NCBI RefSeq assembly: GCF_003700275.1 | Contig: NZ_RBRE01000093.1 | Span: 45,278 to 109,277 of the forward strand | Direction: 5' to 3' | Source of the DNA: Pseudomonas cichorii | Lineage (GTDB): Bacteria > Pseudomonadota > Gammaproteobacteria > Pseudomonadales > Pseudomonadaceae | Length of the DNA: 64,000 nucleotides | Shown here: piece by piece, positions 15,947-24,631 of the stretch | Layout: each line of letters begins with the position of its first letter | How positions within the stretch are numbered: the first letter of the stretch is position 1 | The notes under the pieces: model-generated | The model's database searches: none | What the model was told of the DNA's origin: nothing | Seen by the model: the letters and a program-made list of their open reading frames with translations, nothing else | Translations under genes and position numbers: made by a program

Positions 15947-17008
15947 ATGCCAACGCTTTGCTGTCCTGCGGTCGCAGTGCCGGAGTTCACCATCAGTCTT
16001 GAGCAGACGCTGGCGCTGGTTTCCAATCTGCATTCGCAACACCCGCAATTGCCGCTGGTGCGCCGCCTGATCCGCAATACCCGGGTGCGCAAACGTCACT
16101 TGGTGCAGTCCATAGAGCAGACTCTGGAGCATCCGGGCTTCGAGGTGCGCAATCTGATCTATGCCCGCGAAGCCAGGGCGCTGCTTCCCGATGTGGTGAG
16201 CCGTGCGCTGGGCAATGCCCGTCTGCTTGCCCGGCAGATCGACGCCATCGTTTTTGTGTCCTGCACCGGTTTCATGATGCCTTCGCTGACCGCCTGGATG
16301 ATCAATGAACTGGGATTTCGCAGCGATACACGACAGATACCCATTGCCCAACTGGGCTGTGCGGCCGGTGGCTCGGCCATCAACCGGGCCCATGATTTCT
16401 GTCTGGCCTATCCGCAGGCCAATGTACTGATCGTGGCCTGCGAGTTCTGTTCGCTGTGTTATCAGCCAACTGATGTGACGGTAGGCAATCTGCTCTCCAA
16501 CGGGTTGTTTGGCGATGCCCTGGCGGCTGCGGTGGTGTGCGGCCAGGGTGGGGAAGGCGTCCGGTTACAGGGTAATGGCTCGCGTCTGGTGCCTGGCACC
16601 GAAGACTGGATCAGCTATGCCGTCAAAGCCAGCGGCTTTCACTTCTGTCTTGATCGACGAGTGCCCGGCACCATGGCGCAACTGGCGCCGGAGATCCGTT
16701 CGGTGGCGGCAGAGCATGGCTGGCAGGCCGAGCAACTGGATTTCTACATCATCCACGCCGGAGGTCCGCGCATTCTCGATGATCTCTCGCTCTATCTGGG
16801 CGTAGACAGCGCGCTGTTCGCCCACAGCCGCGCCACATTGACCGAGTACGGCAACATTGCCTCGGTTGTGGTGCTGGATGCATTGCGCCGTCTGTTCGAG
16901 GCGGGCGGCGCCGGGCAGGGCGCCCGCGGGCTCATTGCCGGTTTCGGTCCCGGCATCACTGCGGAAATAACCTTGGGTACATGGAACAACAGGGAGGTTT
17001 CACCATGA
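15947..17008 (+). CDS. rppA: Type III polyketide synthase, RppA-like (1,3,6,8-tetrahydroxynaphthalene synthase)
   Basis: 353-residue homodimeric ketosynthase of the chalcone-synthase fold, predicted to condense five malonyl-CoA into 1,3,6,8-tetrahydroxynaphthalene (THN). The catalytic triad is C138 (LGCAAGG), H270 (YIIHAGGPRILDDL) and N303 (TEYGNIAS). C106 (SCTGFMMPS) and Y224 (WISYAV), the residues linked to malonyl starter choice in Streptomyces RppA, are present at identical numbering, and long identical stretches support orthology rather than a PhlD or chalcone-synthase role. GGGAG precedes the ATG. The stop overlaps the start of the aldo/keto reductase gene, so the reductase should act on its product. 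Confidence 0.87.
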   Translation: MPTLCCPAVAVPEFTISLEQTLALVSNLHSQHPQLPLVRRLIRNTRVRKRHLVQSIEQTLEHPGFEVRNLIYAREARALLPDVVSRALGNARLLARQIDAIVFVSCTGFMMPSLTAWMINELGFRSDTRQIPIAQLGCAAGGSAINRAHDFCLAYPQANVLIVACEFCSLCYQPTDVTVGNLLSNGLFGDALAAAVVCGQGGEGVRLQGNGSRLVPGTEDWISYAVKASGFHFCLDRRVPGTMAQLAPEIRSVAAEHGWQAEQLDFYIIHAGGPRILDDLSLYLGVDSALFAHSRATLTEYGNIASVVVLDALRRLFEAGGAGQGARGLIAGFGPGITAEITLGTWNNREVSP

Positions 17009-17928
17009 CAGTCGCGGATACTTTTCTTCTCGGGGGAGACATGCCGGTCAAGCGTATGGGCTACGGCGCCATGCACCTGACCGGGTACGGCATGTGGGGG
17101 CCTGCGGCGGATCCGCAGCAGGCCAAAGCGCTGCTGCGGCATGCCGTTCATGAGCAGGGCGTTACGTTCATCGATACAGCAGACGCCTATGGTCCGGGAG
17201 ATAACGAAGAGCTCATTCGTGCCGCACTTCATCCGTACCCTGAAGAACTGGTCATTTCCACCAAGGGCGGGATGTTGCGCTCCGGTCCGAATGACTGGAT
17301 TCATGGCGCGCCGGGTGCTCCGTATATCGTGCCTCTGGGACGTCCAGAGTACCTGCGCCAGCAGGTGGAAATGAGCCGGCGTCGCCTGCAGGTCGAGCGT
17401 ATCGATCTGTATCAGTTGCACAGTGTCGATCCGCAAGTGCCGCTGGCCGAATCCCTCGGCGAACTGGTGCGTTTGCGTGAGCAGGGCAAGATCCGCCACA
17501 TCGGTTTATCCAACCAGCCCGGCGTTACGCTTGAGCAACTGGAAGAGGCGCATCGCGTGGCGGGCATTGCGGCCATCGAGAGTCTTTACAACATTGCCGA
17601 TCGCAGCGATGAGCCGGTATTGCAGCGCGCCCAGGCGCTGAATATCGCCTTCATTCCATGGTTCCCGCTCGGCCACGGTGCCCTTGTCGGGTCGGACAGC
17701 GCATTGCTGCCGCTCGCCGGACAATATGCGTTGACCCCTTCGCAACTGGCGTTGGCCTGGTTGCTCAATCATGCCGCGCACACGGTCTTGATTCCCGGCA
17801 CCACTGCCATCGCCCATCTGCAGGAAAATGTCAGGGCGGCGAGCGTGCAACTGGATGAAAGCCAGCTGGCAGCGATTGTTCGCGAAGTCGATCACCTCGC
17901 GCTGCCGACCTGGCGTCCCGAACGTTGA
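17005..17928 (+). CDS. Aldo/keto reductase coupled to the type III PKS
   Basis: 307-residue NADPH-dependent oxidoreductase with TIM-barrel fold. The start ATG 17005 overlaps the PKS stop (ATGA). Catalytic residues are Asp and Tyr of FIDTADAYGPGDNEE, Lys of ELVISTKGGM and His of IDLYQLHSVDP; the C-terminal cofactor loop is VLIPGTTAIAHLQEN. It resembles the YajO/IolS-like AKRs. Translational coupling suggests it reduces the THN-derived polyketide, analogous to the naphthol reductase step of fungal DHN-melanin formation, although fungi use SDR enzymes there. That role is inference; a general carbonyl reductase is the default. Confidence 0.85.
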   Translation: MTVADTFLLGGDMPVKRMGYGAMHLTGYGMWGPAADPQQAKALLRHAVHEQGVTFIDTADAYGPGDNEELIRAALHPYPEELVISTKGGMLRSGPNDWIHGAPGAPYIVPLGRPEYLRQQVEMSRRRLQVERIDLYQLHSVDPQVPLAESLGELVRLREQGKIRHIGLSNQPGVTLEQLEEAHRVAGIAAIESLYNIADRSDEPVLQRAQALNIAFIPWFPLGHGALVGSDSALLPLAGQYALTPSQLALAWLLNHAAHTVLIPGTTAIAHLQENVRAASVQLDESQLAAIVREVDHLALPTWRPER

Positions 17929-17940
17929 GGAGGACAGGCC

Positions 17941-18354
17941 ATGAATACCTGCCAGCGCAATGTCGCAACCCTGCGGGCGATCTACGAGGATCTGACGCGC
18001 ATTGCCGAGTTTGCAGACGATGACATCGTCCTGCACAAGGCCGACCAGACCGCGTGCCCGGCCACGGTCATCGGCAAGCAGGCGGTGCGCGGTCATGAAG
18101 TAGAGCTTATCGCCCTGACGCACTATTCGTTGTTCATGGAGGTGCAGGATATCATCGCCAACGATTGTTTCGGCGCGGTCCTCGGCAACCTGCGCGCCAG
18201 ACCGGATGAGCAGGGCATCTGCATGCCGTTCTGCGGTTTATGGCGCTTTCGCGAGGGAAAGGTCATCGAACACTGGGAAAACGCCTACGACGTTGCGGCG
18301 TTTGCCGGTTTTCTGCGCGGTGACGATGCACAGGCCGCTCGCTGGCTGTGTTGA
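17941..18354 (+). CDS. SnoaL/NTF2-like fold protein of the type III PKS operon
   Basis: 137-residue protein with the alpha+beta cone fold of SnoaL-like cyclases, isomerases and scytalone dehydratase. The typical ending GLWRFREGKVIEHWENAYD is clear, and an early NVATLRAIYEDLTRIAEFADD helix with a following strand matches SnoaL-like families. A strong GAGGAGG lies 9 nt before the ATG, 12 bp after the reductase stop. The fold is shared by enzymes acting on polyketide intermediates, so dehydration or cyclisation of the product of the two upstream enzymes is plausible. No catalytic residue can be assigned by eye beyond conserved His and Asp candidates. Confidence 0.75.
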   Translation: MNTCQRNVATLRAIYEDLTRIAEFADDDIVLHKADQTACPATVIGKQAVRGHEVELIALTHYSLFMEVQDIIANDCFGAVLGNLRARPDEQGICMPFCGLWRFREGKVIEHWENAYDVAAFAGFLRGDDAQAARWLC

Positions 18355-18399
18355 GCCACGTGTGGGAGCATGTGCATCTGTCAAAGCGAGGAACAGAGC

Positions 18400-18753
18400 A
18401 TGCTGCGTATCCGTGGAACCATTGGCCAATGGCCGGTGGATTTGACCCTGGAAATGGACGACGGTGACTGGGCGCAACTGGGTGCCCAACTCAAGGCGGC
18501 CGCTCCTGAAGCGCCGGCTGTTGTGGAAAGCAGGCCGGTCAATCAGGACGACAGGATCTGGCAGATCGCCAGGGACCTGCTGCAAAAGGCCGGGCAACTC
18601 AGCGGGCCGGATCTGCTGGGTAAACTCGAAGGCCTGACCGGCAGCACCGCCGCCGGCAAGCGCCTGCTGGTACGTCTGCGCCATAGCGCCAATGTGAAGG
18701 TCGCAAGCGGCGCGGATGCACCCATTTACAGTTGGGTGGATATTCGCGAATGA
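18400..18753 (+). CDS. Conserved hypothetical protein (117 residues)
   Basis: Starts at ATG 18400 behind AGGA; an in-frame ATG at 18370 lacks support. The sequence begins MLRIRGTIGQWPVDLTLEMD and ends SGADAPIYSWVDIRE; it is charged, soluble, with no signal peptide or membrane segment. I do not recognise a domain; a protein at the PA4060 position of the same syntenic block is the likely counterpart. The gene end is overlapped by a REP hairpin. It is 45 bp after the NTF2-like gene but probably belongs to the ancestral core block rather than the PKS operon. Confidence 0.7.
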   Translation: MLRIRGTIGQWPVDLTLEMDDGDWAQLGAQLKAAAPEAPAVVESRPVNQDDRIWQIARDLLQKAGQLSGPDLLGKLEGLTGSTAAGKRLLVRLRHSANVKVASGADAPIYSWVDIRE

Positions 18754-18797
18754 ATGGGCTTCCCCACAAGTGAAGTGGGAGCCAATTCATTCGCGAA
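18743..18797. repeat. REP/REPIN inverted pair
   Basis: TTCGCGAATGAAT...GGCTTCCC and GGGAGCCAATTCATTCGCGAA are near-complementary arms forming a long hairpin between two convergent genes. The TTCGCGAAT/ATTCGCGAA ends are the Pseudomonas REP signature. It overlaps the last codons of the upstream gene and probably also stops transcription from both sides. Confidence 0.75.
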
Positions 18798-18807
18798 AAA
18801 CGCTCAC

Positions 18808-19683
18808 TCAATACAGCGCGGCAAACAACTTGCGACGGTATGTCGTCACCAGCGGATGGTCATTGCCCAGCAGGTCGAACACTTGCAGCAAGGTCTTGTG
18901 CGGCAGGCCTTCGGCGTAGTTGCGGTTGCGGATGAACAGCTTGAGCAAGCCTTCCAGCGCCGTTTCGTATTGCTGGCGGGACAATTGCTGGACGGCCAGT
19001 TGATACGAGGCTTCGTCATCCTGCGGGTTTTGCGCCAGACGGGTTTTCAGTTCGGCGCTGTCCGGCAGCGTGGCGGCTTCGGCGAGGAAGGTCAGTTGCG
19101 CCTTGGCGCCGGCCAGTTCGGCCTTGTTGGCATCGTCGCTCTTGACCGCATCCAGCACGGTACGGGCTTCACCCAGTTCGCCACGCTCGGCGAGGCAACG
19201 CGCATACAGGATCAGCGCTGCTGCATGGGTATTGTCTTCGCCCAGCATCACTTTGAGCACCGCTTCGGCATCGGCAAAACGGCTTTCGGCGAACAGTGTC
19301 CGGGCCTGTTGCAGCGGGTCGGCGGCGGCAGGTGGCGGCATGACGACGTGTTGTTCGAGCAGCTTGCGAATCTCCGACTCGGGCTGAGCACCGGCAAAAC
19401 CGTCCACCGGCTGACCATCCTTGAACAGCACTACCGTCGGCAGGCTGCGGATACCAAAGCGGGCAACGATTTCCTGTTCGATATCGCAGTTGACCTTGGC
19501 CAGCAGCAACTCGCCCTGATAGCTCTCGGTGATCTGCTCCAGCAGCGGCATCAGCACTTTGCACGGCGCACACCACTCGGCCCAGAAATCCACCAGCACA
19601 GGCTGATCGAATGACTTGTCGATCACCAACTGGTCGAAGTTCGCGGCGGTTGCCTCGAAGATGTAAGAAGTGTCCTGGCTCAT
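18808..19683 (-). CDS. cnoX: Thioredoxin-TPR chaperedoxin CnoX (YbbN)
   Basis: 291 residues: an N-terminal thioredoxin domain (FWAEWCAPCKVLMPLLEQI, cis-Pro in SLPTVVLFKDG) and a C-terminal TPR half from about residue 120. This is the YbbN/CnoX architecture, a holdase that protects proteins from oxidants and passes them to GroEL. Both Cys of CxxC are present, unlike E. coli YbbN where the first is Ser, so reductase activity may be kept. It stands alone on the minus strand between the REP hairpin and a methyltransferase gene; the position matches PA4061. Confidence 0.9.
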   Translation of the reverse strand: MSQDTSYIFEATAANFDQLVIDKSFDQPVLVDFWAEWCAPCKVLMPLLEQITESYQGELLLAKVNCDIEQEIVARFGIRSLPTVVLFKDGQPVDGFAGAQPESEIRKLLEQHVVMPPPAAADPLQQARTLFAESRFADAEAVLKVMLGEDNTHAAALILYARCLAERGELGEARTVLDAVKSDDANKAELAGAKAQLTFLAEAATLPDSAELKTRLAQNPQDDEASYQLAVQQLSRQQYETALEGLLKLFIRNRNYAEGLPHKTLLQVFDLLGNDHPLVTTYRRKLFAALY

Positions 19684-19777
19684 TGCTTGCCTCGCGAAAT
19701 CTGAATGCCGCCAACTATAAAGGCCTCAGGGGTTTGCTGAAAGCGGCGAGTATCAGGCCAGGACCTGCGGCACTCGT

Positions 19778-20431
19778 TCAGCGCTGCGCGTGATACAGGC
19801 TGACATCCCGAAACTCATGCGGCTCGGCCAGGTCCGGGAGGGTATGGGCATGCAGCATTGCCAGGCGCCGGTAAGCTGCATGCCTGAAGTCGCGCACGCG
19901 GGAGTCCGCGACCAGGGCCTGTTGGCCACAGCTGAGAAACTGATCCAGCAACGGCAGGTTGGCGCGGTCATACAGCACATCGGCGACCAGAATCAGATCG
20001 AACCGATCGGCCTCGGCAAAAAAGTCTGCCGAATAGTTCAGTTGTACGGCATTGAGTTCGGCATTGGCCTGGCAGGCGGCCAGCGCCAGCGGGTCCAGGT
20101 CACAGGCGACCACTTCGGCAGCTCCGGCTCTGGCTGCGGCAATGCCCGCAACACCGGAGCCGGCACCGAAATCCAGTACGCGCTTGCCTGCGACCCACTG
20201 CGGCTGTTTGGCCAGAAAGCGCGCCAACGCCAGACCGCTGGCCCAGCAGAAACTCCAGTAGGGCGGTTCTTCCAGAATGCGGCGGGTTTCGTCAGGGCTG
20301 AAGGCGCGATCCATATTGTCGGCGTCGATCAGCCACAGCTTCAGATCGGTGCCCGGCAACTCGGTGGCGACCAGTCGTGCGTCGCCCAGCAGTTGGCTTA
20401 GCTCCTGCTGAAGTTGTGCCGGTGCAATCAT
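19778..20431 (-). CDS. Class I SAM-dependent protein lysine methyltransferase (ETFB-KMT/METTL20-like)
   Basis: 217 residues. The SAM site is VLDFGAGSGVAGIAA with the acidic loop CDLDPLAL; post-motif II reads LILVADVLYD. The segment EEPPYWSFCWASGLALARFL ahead of motif I is characteristic of the METTL20/Nnt1 group, whose members methylate lysines, for example on electron-transfer flavoprotein beta. The start overlaps the stop of the YbaY-like lipoprotein gene by 4 bp, so both are co-translated. The target protein is not known. Confidence 0.75.
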   Translation of the reverse strand: MIAPAQLQQELSQLLGDARLVATELPGTDLKLWLIDADNMDRAFSPDETRRILEEPPYWSFCWASGLALARFLAKQPQWVAGKRVLDFGAGSGVAGIAAARAGAAEVVACDLDPLALAACQANAELNAVQLNYSADFFAEADRFDLILVADVLYDRANLPLLDQFLSCGQQALVADSRVRDFRHAAYRRLAMLHAHTLPDLAEPHEFRDVSLYHAQR

Positions 20432-20874
20432 GGCGCGCTGACGAGTTGCAACTGTCCCAGGGCCTGAGTGGTGGGCTGCTCGATCCGCAGCGAAGGCAGA
20501 TGCAGAATCAGTTGCCCGGACTTGCTGGCGCGTCCGCGCAGTTCAACCCGCTCGCCAATGGGAAAGGCTTCCGGATTGAAGCGCAACTGGAAGGGCAGCG
20601 ACTGGCCGTTGCCTTGCAGCTTGGTGCTGGTCAGCAGTTTTTGCGGGCGGCCACGTTCGTCGATCACCAGCACCGCCAGCTCGACTTCTGCGCCGGCAGG
20701 TACGCCCAGCAACTGGCCGCTCAGTTCCCGCTGATGCGGCAGCAGCGGGCCAGGGCCGGCAGGCAGCTTGGCGGCTGCGACTGGTTTGGCGGGAGCCGGT
20801 GGTGGAGCTTCGGTGCTGCTGCAGGCGCTCAGCAGGCCGATGAGCCCGAGCAGGAAAAAGGGGCGTAGCGTCAT
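20428..20874 (-). CDS. YbaY-family outer-membrane lipoprotein
   Basis: 148 residues starting at ATG 20874 (MTLRPFFLLGL) with GGAG upstream; a frame 12 codons longer lacks support. A lipoprotein signal with lipobox LLSAC puts the acylated Cys at residue 18. A Pro/Ala-rich tether follows, then the YbaY/META-like beta domain (LSGQLLGVPAGAEVELAVL, LPFQLRFNPEAF). Function is unknown in the family. It is the first gene of a two-gene operon with the methyltransferase. Confidence 0.8.
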   Translation of the reverse strand: MTLRPFFLLGLIGLLSACSSTEAPPPAPAKPVAAAKLPAGPGPLLPHQRELSGQLLGVPAGAEVELAVLVIDERGRPQKLLTSTKLQGNGQSLPFQLRFNPEAFPIGERVELRGRASKSGQLILHLPSLRIEQPTTQALGQLQLVSAP

Positions 20875-21075
20875 GAACGGCTCCAACAAAAACAAAATAA
20901 AAAGGCTCATAGAGGCCGTGATGCAGTATTACCGAATGCAGGCAGTTTCACATCGTTCTGATGCATCTTTATACAGCATGATCGAGGCGCAGCCAGCCTC
21001 CGAGAGCAGCCGGAGTCTTGTCTTGCCTGCGGGATGCGCTACCATGGCGCTCCCTCTTTATTGTTGCCTGCCACC

Positions 21076-21540
21076 ATGCACTGTCCCTTCTGCGGTGCCA
21101 ATGACACCAAAGTCATCGACTCACGCCTTGTCGCCGAAGGCGAACAGGTACGTCGCCGTCGCGAGTGCCTGGCTTGCGGTGAGCGTTTCACTACCTTTGA
21201 AACCGCCGAGCTGGTCTTGCCGCGCCTGATCAAGCAGGACGGCAGTCGTCAGCCTTTCGACGAAGAAAAGCTGCGTGCCGGCATGCAGCGGGCTCTCGAA
21301 AAGCGTCCGGTGAGCGTCGAGCGCCTGGAAGCGGCCCTGGTGCACATCAAGCACAAGCTGCGCGCAACCGGCGAGCGCGAGGTCAAATCCCTGGTGGTTG
21401 GCGAACTGGTCATGACCGAACTGCAAAAGCTCGATGAAGTGGCGTATATCCGCTTCGCTTCGGTCTACCGCCGCTTTCAGGATCTCAATGAGTTTCGTGA
21501 GGAAATCGAGCGTCTTGCTCGTGAGCCGGGTAAAGAATGA
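21076..21540 (+). CDS. nrdR: Ribonucleotide reductase repressor NrdR
   Basis: 154-residue repressor of ribonucleotide reductase genes that senses ATP/dATP. It begins MHCPFCGANDTKVIDSR, the zinc-ribbon of the family, with the second Cys pair in RECLACGERF, followed by the ATP-cone domain (VLPRLIKQDGSRQPFDEEKL). A longer frame from 21034 is not needed. The last four bases overlap ribD (ATGA), an arrangement common in gammaproteobacteria. Confidence 0.96.
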   Translation: MHCPFCGANDTKVIDSRLVAEGEQVRRRRECLACGERFTTFETAELVLPRLIKQDGSRQPFDEEKLRAGMQRALEKRPVSVERLEAALVHIKHKLRATGEREVKSLVVGELVMTELQKLDEVAYIRFASVYRRFQDLNEFREEIERLAREPGKE

Positions 21541-22682
21541 GTGCAGCGTTGACTGAGCAAGGCGCTCTGGATGCCCATTACATGGCCCGTGCGCTGGAAC
21601 TGGCGCGCAAGGGCATTTATTCGGCACATCCCAACCCCCGCGTCGGTTGCGTGATTGTGCGCGATGGCCAGATCGTGGGCGAAGGCTGGCATGCACGGGC
21701 CGGCGAGCCGCATGCCGAAGTGCATGCCTTGCGCCATGCGGGCGACAAGGCCCGTGGTGCAACGGCTTACGTCACTCTCGAACCCTGCAGCCATCATGGG
21801 CGCACGCCGCCCTGCGCCGATGCTCTGATCAATATCGGTGTCGCCCGCGTAGTTGCAGCGATGCAGGATCCCAATCCTGAAGTCTCCGGCCGCGGATTGC
21901 TGCGCCTGATGAATGCCGGCATCGCGGTTCAGTGCGGTGTGCTGGAAGCCGAAGCGCGGGCGCTGAACAAAGGTTTTCTCAAACGGATGGAAAAAGGCCT
22001 GCCGTATGTGCGGGTCAAACTGGCCATGAGTCTCGATGGCCGCACGGCAATGGCCAGCGGCGAAAGCCAGTGGATCACCGGCCCCGAGGCCCGTTCGGCG
22101 GTGCAGCGGCTGCGGGCGCAATCGAGCGTTGTCCTGACCGGTGCCGACACGGTGCTGGCCGACAAGGCCCGTTTGACCGTACGTCCCGACGAGCTTGGGC
22201 TGAATGCCGAATTGACCGCCCTGGCCGCCACGCGCCCGCCGTTGCGGGTACTGATCGACAGCCGCTTGCGAGTGCCGCTGGATGCGCCTTTCTTTCAGGC
22301 GGGCAGTGCGCTGGTCGCCACCCGTGCAGCGGCGTCGGCGCGGGTTCGCTACCACGATGAAGGTCACGAAATGCTCGCCCTGGCTGACAGCTCAGGCCAT
22401 GTGGACCTGCGCAAGTTGCTGGTCGAACTGGCGGCCCGTGGCGTCAATGACGTGCTGGTCGAGGCAGGGCCACGTCTGGCCGGTGCGTTCACCCGGCTCG
22501 GGCTGGTCGATGAGTATCAGATTTTTATCGCGGGCAAGTTCATGGGCTCCACGGCCCGGCCGCTGCTCGACCTGCCGTTGGCGCAAATGAGTGAAGCCCT
22601 GGAACTGAAGATCGTAGAAATGCGCGCAGTCGGTAATGACTGGCGAGTCATTGCTCTCCCTGTTCCGGCCAGCGGCGTATAA
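21537..22682 (+). CDS. ribD: Bifunctional riboflavin deaminase/reductase RibD
   Basis: 381 residues carrying two steps of riboflavin synthesis: pyrimidine deamination and ribosyl side-chain reduction. The deaminase domain has the zinc motif HAEVHALRHAG and PCSHHGRTPPCAD; the NADPH-dependent reductase domain follows from about residue 160 (VRVKLAMSLDGRTAMASGES, VLVEAGPRLAGAF). It overlaps nrdR by 4 bp and leads into ribE, ribBA and ribH on the same strand. Confidence 0.97.
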   Translation: MSAALTEQGALDAHYMARALELARKGIYSAHPNPRVGCVIVRDGQIVGEGWHARAGEPHAEVHALRHAGDKARGATAYVTLEPCSHHGRTPPCADALINIGVARVVAAMQDPNPEVSGRGLLRLMNAGIAVQCGVLEAEARALNKGFLKRMEKGLPYVRVKLAMSLDGRTAMASGESQWITGPEARSAVQRLRAQSSVVLTGADTVLADKARLTVRPDELGLNAELTALAATRPPLRVLIDSRLRVPLDAPFFQAGSALVATRAAASARVRYHDEGHEMLALADSSGHVDLRKLLVELAARGVNDVLVEAGPRLAGAFTRLGLVDEYQIFIAGKFMGSTARPLLDLPLAQMSEALELKIVEMRAVGNDWRVIALPVPASGV

Positions 22683-22729
22683 TTCCCGGCTTTCGCTTAG
22701 CGCGCAGGCCTTGTTCTCCCGGAGGACCC

Positions 22730-23392
22730 ATGTTTACCGGCATTATCGAATCCATCGGCAGCATCCGCGCCCTGACCCCAAAAGGCGGCGATGTCCGCGT
22801 TTACGTGGAAACCGGCAAGCTCGATCTGAGTGACGTCAAACTGGGCGACAGCATCGCGGTCAATGGCGTGTGCCTGACCGCCGTTGAATTGCCTGGCGAC
22901 GGTTTCTGGGCCGACGTCAGTCGCGAAACCCTGACCGTCACCGCTTTCGTCGACCTCAAGGCCGGCAGCCGGGTCAACCTGGAGAAGGCCCTGACGCCTA
23001 CCACGCGACTGGGCGGCCATCTGGTCAGCGGCCACGTCGATGGCGTAGGGGAAATCGTTTCCCGTGAAGATAACGCCCGCGCTATCCAGTTTCGGGTGCG
23101 CGCTCCCCGCGAGCTGGCCAAGTACATTGCCCACAAGGGCTCGATCACCGTCGACGGCACCAGCCTGACCGTCAACTCGGTCAATGGCGCCGAGTTCGAG
23201 CTGACCATCGTGCCGCACACCCTGGCCGAAACCATCATGGCCGACTACCGCCCGGGCCTTAAGGTCAATCTGGAAGTGGACCTGCTGGCGCGCTATCTGG
23301 AGCGCCTGTTGCTGGGCGACAAGGCCGCCGAGCCGAGTCACGGCGGCATCACCGAAAGCTTTCTGGCCGAGAACGGCTACCTCAAATCCTGA
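22730..23392 (+). CDS. ribE: Riboflavin synthase alpha chain
   Basis: 220 residues; converts two lumazines to riboflavin. The two internal repeats each start with a recognisable MFTGIIES/GHVDGVG-type motif (residues 1-97 and 98-195), with GVCLTAV and GTSLTVN as the substrate loops of each half. A GGAGG precedes the ATG. It is also called ribC in some species. The gene is 47 bp after ribD and 17 bp before ribBA. Confidence 0.96.
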   Translation: MFTGIIESIGSIRALTPKGGDVRVYVETGKLDLSDVKLGDSIAVNGVCLTAVELPGDGFWADVSRETLTVTAFVDLKAGSRVNLEKALTPTTRLGGHLVSGHVDGVGEIVSREDNARAIQFRVRAPRELAKYIAHKGSITVDGTSLTVNSVNGAEFELTIVPHTLAETIMADYRPGLKVNLEVDLLARYLERLLLGDKAAEPSHGGITESFLAENGYLKS

Positions 23393-23409
23393 ATTGAAGG
23401 GGGTGCCGA

Positions 23410-24501
23410 GTGGCGCTCAACACGATCGAAGAACTGGTTGAAGACATCCGCCAGGGCAAGATGGTCATCCTGATGGATGATGAAGACCGCGAGAACGAAG
23501 GCGACCTGATCATGGCCGCCGAATGCGTCAAGGCTGAACACATCAACTTCATGGCCAAGTACGCCCGTGGCCTGATCTGCATGCCCATGAGCCGCGAGCG
23601 CTGCGAAACCCTCAAGCTGCCGCTGATGGCACCGCGCAACGGCTCGGGTTTCGGCACCAAGTTCACTGTATCGATTGAAGCCGCCGAAGGCGTGACCACC
23701 GGCATTTCCGCGGCTGACCGCGCCCGCACGGTACAGGCGGCTGCCGCCAGGGACGCCAGGGCCGAAGACATCGTCAGCCCTGGCCACATCTTTCCGCTGA
23801 TGGCCCAGGCTGGCGGAACCCTGTCGCGTGCCGGTCATACCGAAGCGGCCTGCGACCTGGCGCGCATGGCCGGTTTCGAGCCGAGCGGAGTGATCTGCGA
23901 AGTGATGAACGACGACGGCACCATGTCCCGTCGCGCCGAACTCGAAGCCTTTGCCCTCGAACACGACATCAAGATCGGCACTATTGCCGATCTGATCCAC
24001 TATCGGATGATCCACGAACGTACCGTTCAGCGGATTGCCGAGCAGCCAATGGACAGCGAACTGGGACATTTCAACCTGGTGACCTATCGCGATTCCGTCG
24101 AAGGCGACGTTCACCTGGCGTTGACGCTAGGCAATATCTGCGCTGAAGAACCGACCCTGGTGCGTGTCCACAACATGGACCCGCTGCGCGACCTGCTGAT
24201 GGTCAAGCAGCCGGGGCGCTGGAGCCTGCGGGCCGCGATGACTGCGGTTTCCGAGGCTGGCAGCGGCGTGGTGTTGCTGCTCGGTCACCCGCTGGATGGC
24301 GATGTACTGCTGGCCCATATCCGCGAAACCGCCGGACAACAGGTCATCAAGACGCCGACCACTTACAGCACTGTCGGCGCCGGTTCCCAGATCCTGCGTG
24401 ACCTCGGTGTGCGTAAAATGCGCCTGATGAGTTCACCAATGAAGTTCAATGCGATATCCGGTTTCGATCTGGAAGTTGTAGAATACGTGCCCTCCGAATA
24501 A
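23410..24501 (+). CDS. ribB: RibB-type 3,4-dihydroxy-2-butanone-4-phosphate synthase with degenerate RibA domain
   Basis: 363 residues from a GTG start. The N-terminal 200 residues are an intact DHBP synthase: DDEDRENEGDLIMAAE (metal and substrate), RAGHTEAACDLARMAG and CEVMNDDGTMSR. The C-terminal part has the GTP cyclohydrolase II fold but lacks its zinc cysteines and RQEGRG motif (HNMDPLRDLLMVKQPGRWS instead), so only the butanone step should work. The active cyclohydrolase is the separate ribA at 27197. This RibB-X arrangement is common in Pseudomonas. Confidence 0.95.
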   Translation: MALNTIEELVEDIRQGKMVILMDDEDRENEGDLIMAAECVKAEHINFMAKYARGLICMPMSRERCETLKLPLMAPRNGSGFGTKFTVSIEAAEGVTTGISAADRARTVQAAAARDARAEDIVSPGHIFPLMAQAGGTLSRAGHTEAACDLARMAGFEPSGVICEVMNDDGTMSRRAELEAFALEHDIKIGTIADLIHYRMIHERTVQRIAEQPMDSELGHFNLVTYRDSVEGDVHLALTLGNICAEEPTLVRVHNMDPLRDLLMVKQPGRWSLRAAMTAVSEAGSGVVLLLGHPLDGDVLLAHIRETAGQQVIKTPTTYSTVGAGSQILRDLGVRKMRLMSSPMKFNAISGFDLEVVEYVPSE

Positions 24502-24631
24502 ATACCGGCAGGTTGGTCTGTGCTGACGCTCACGTTTTGCATGTTCCGGCCTGGCAGTTCCGATTCGTGGCCTACAATCCCTGACAGTCCGCCCCAAGGC
24601 GGGCTTGCTCTTTAATACGAGACTCACCCGA

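Noticed and set aside
15947..17008. Calling the type III PKS a chalcone synthase or PhlD
   Set aside because: Residues C106 and Y224 and long stretches match RppA instead, and no phl genes are nearby.
22683..24631. FMN riboswitch in the rib genes
   Set aside because: I looked in the gaps before ribE, ribB and ribH and did not see the conserved FMN-aptamer segments; the gaps are mostly too short.
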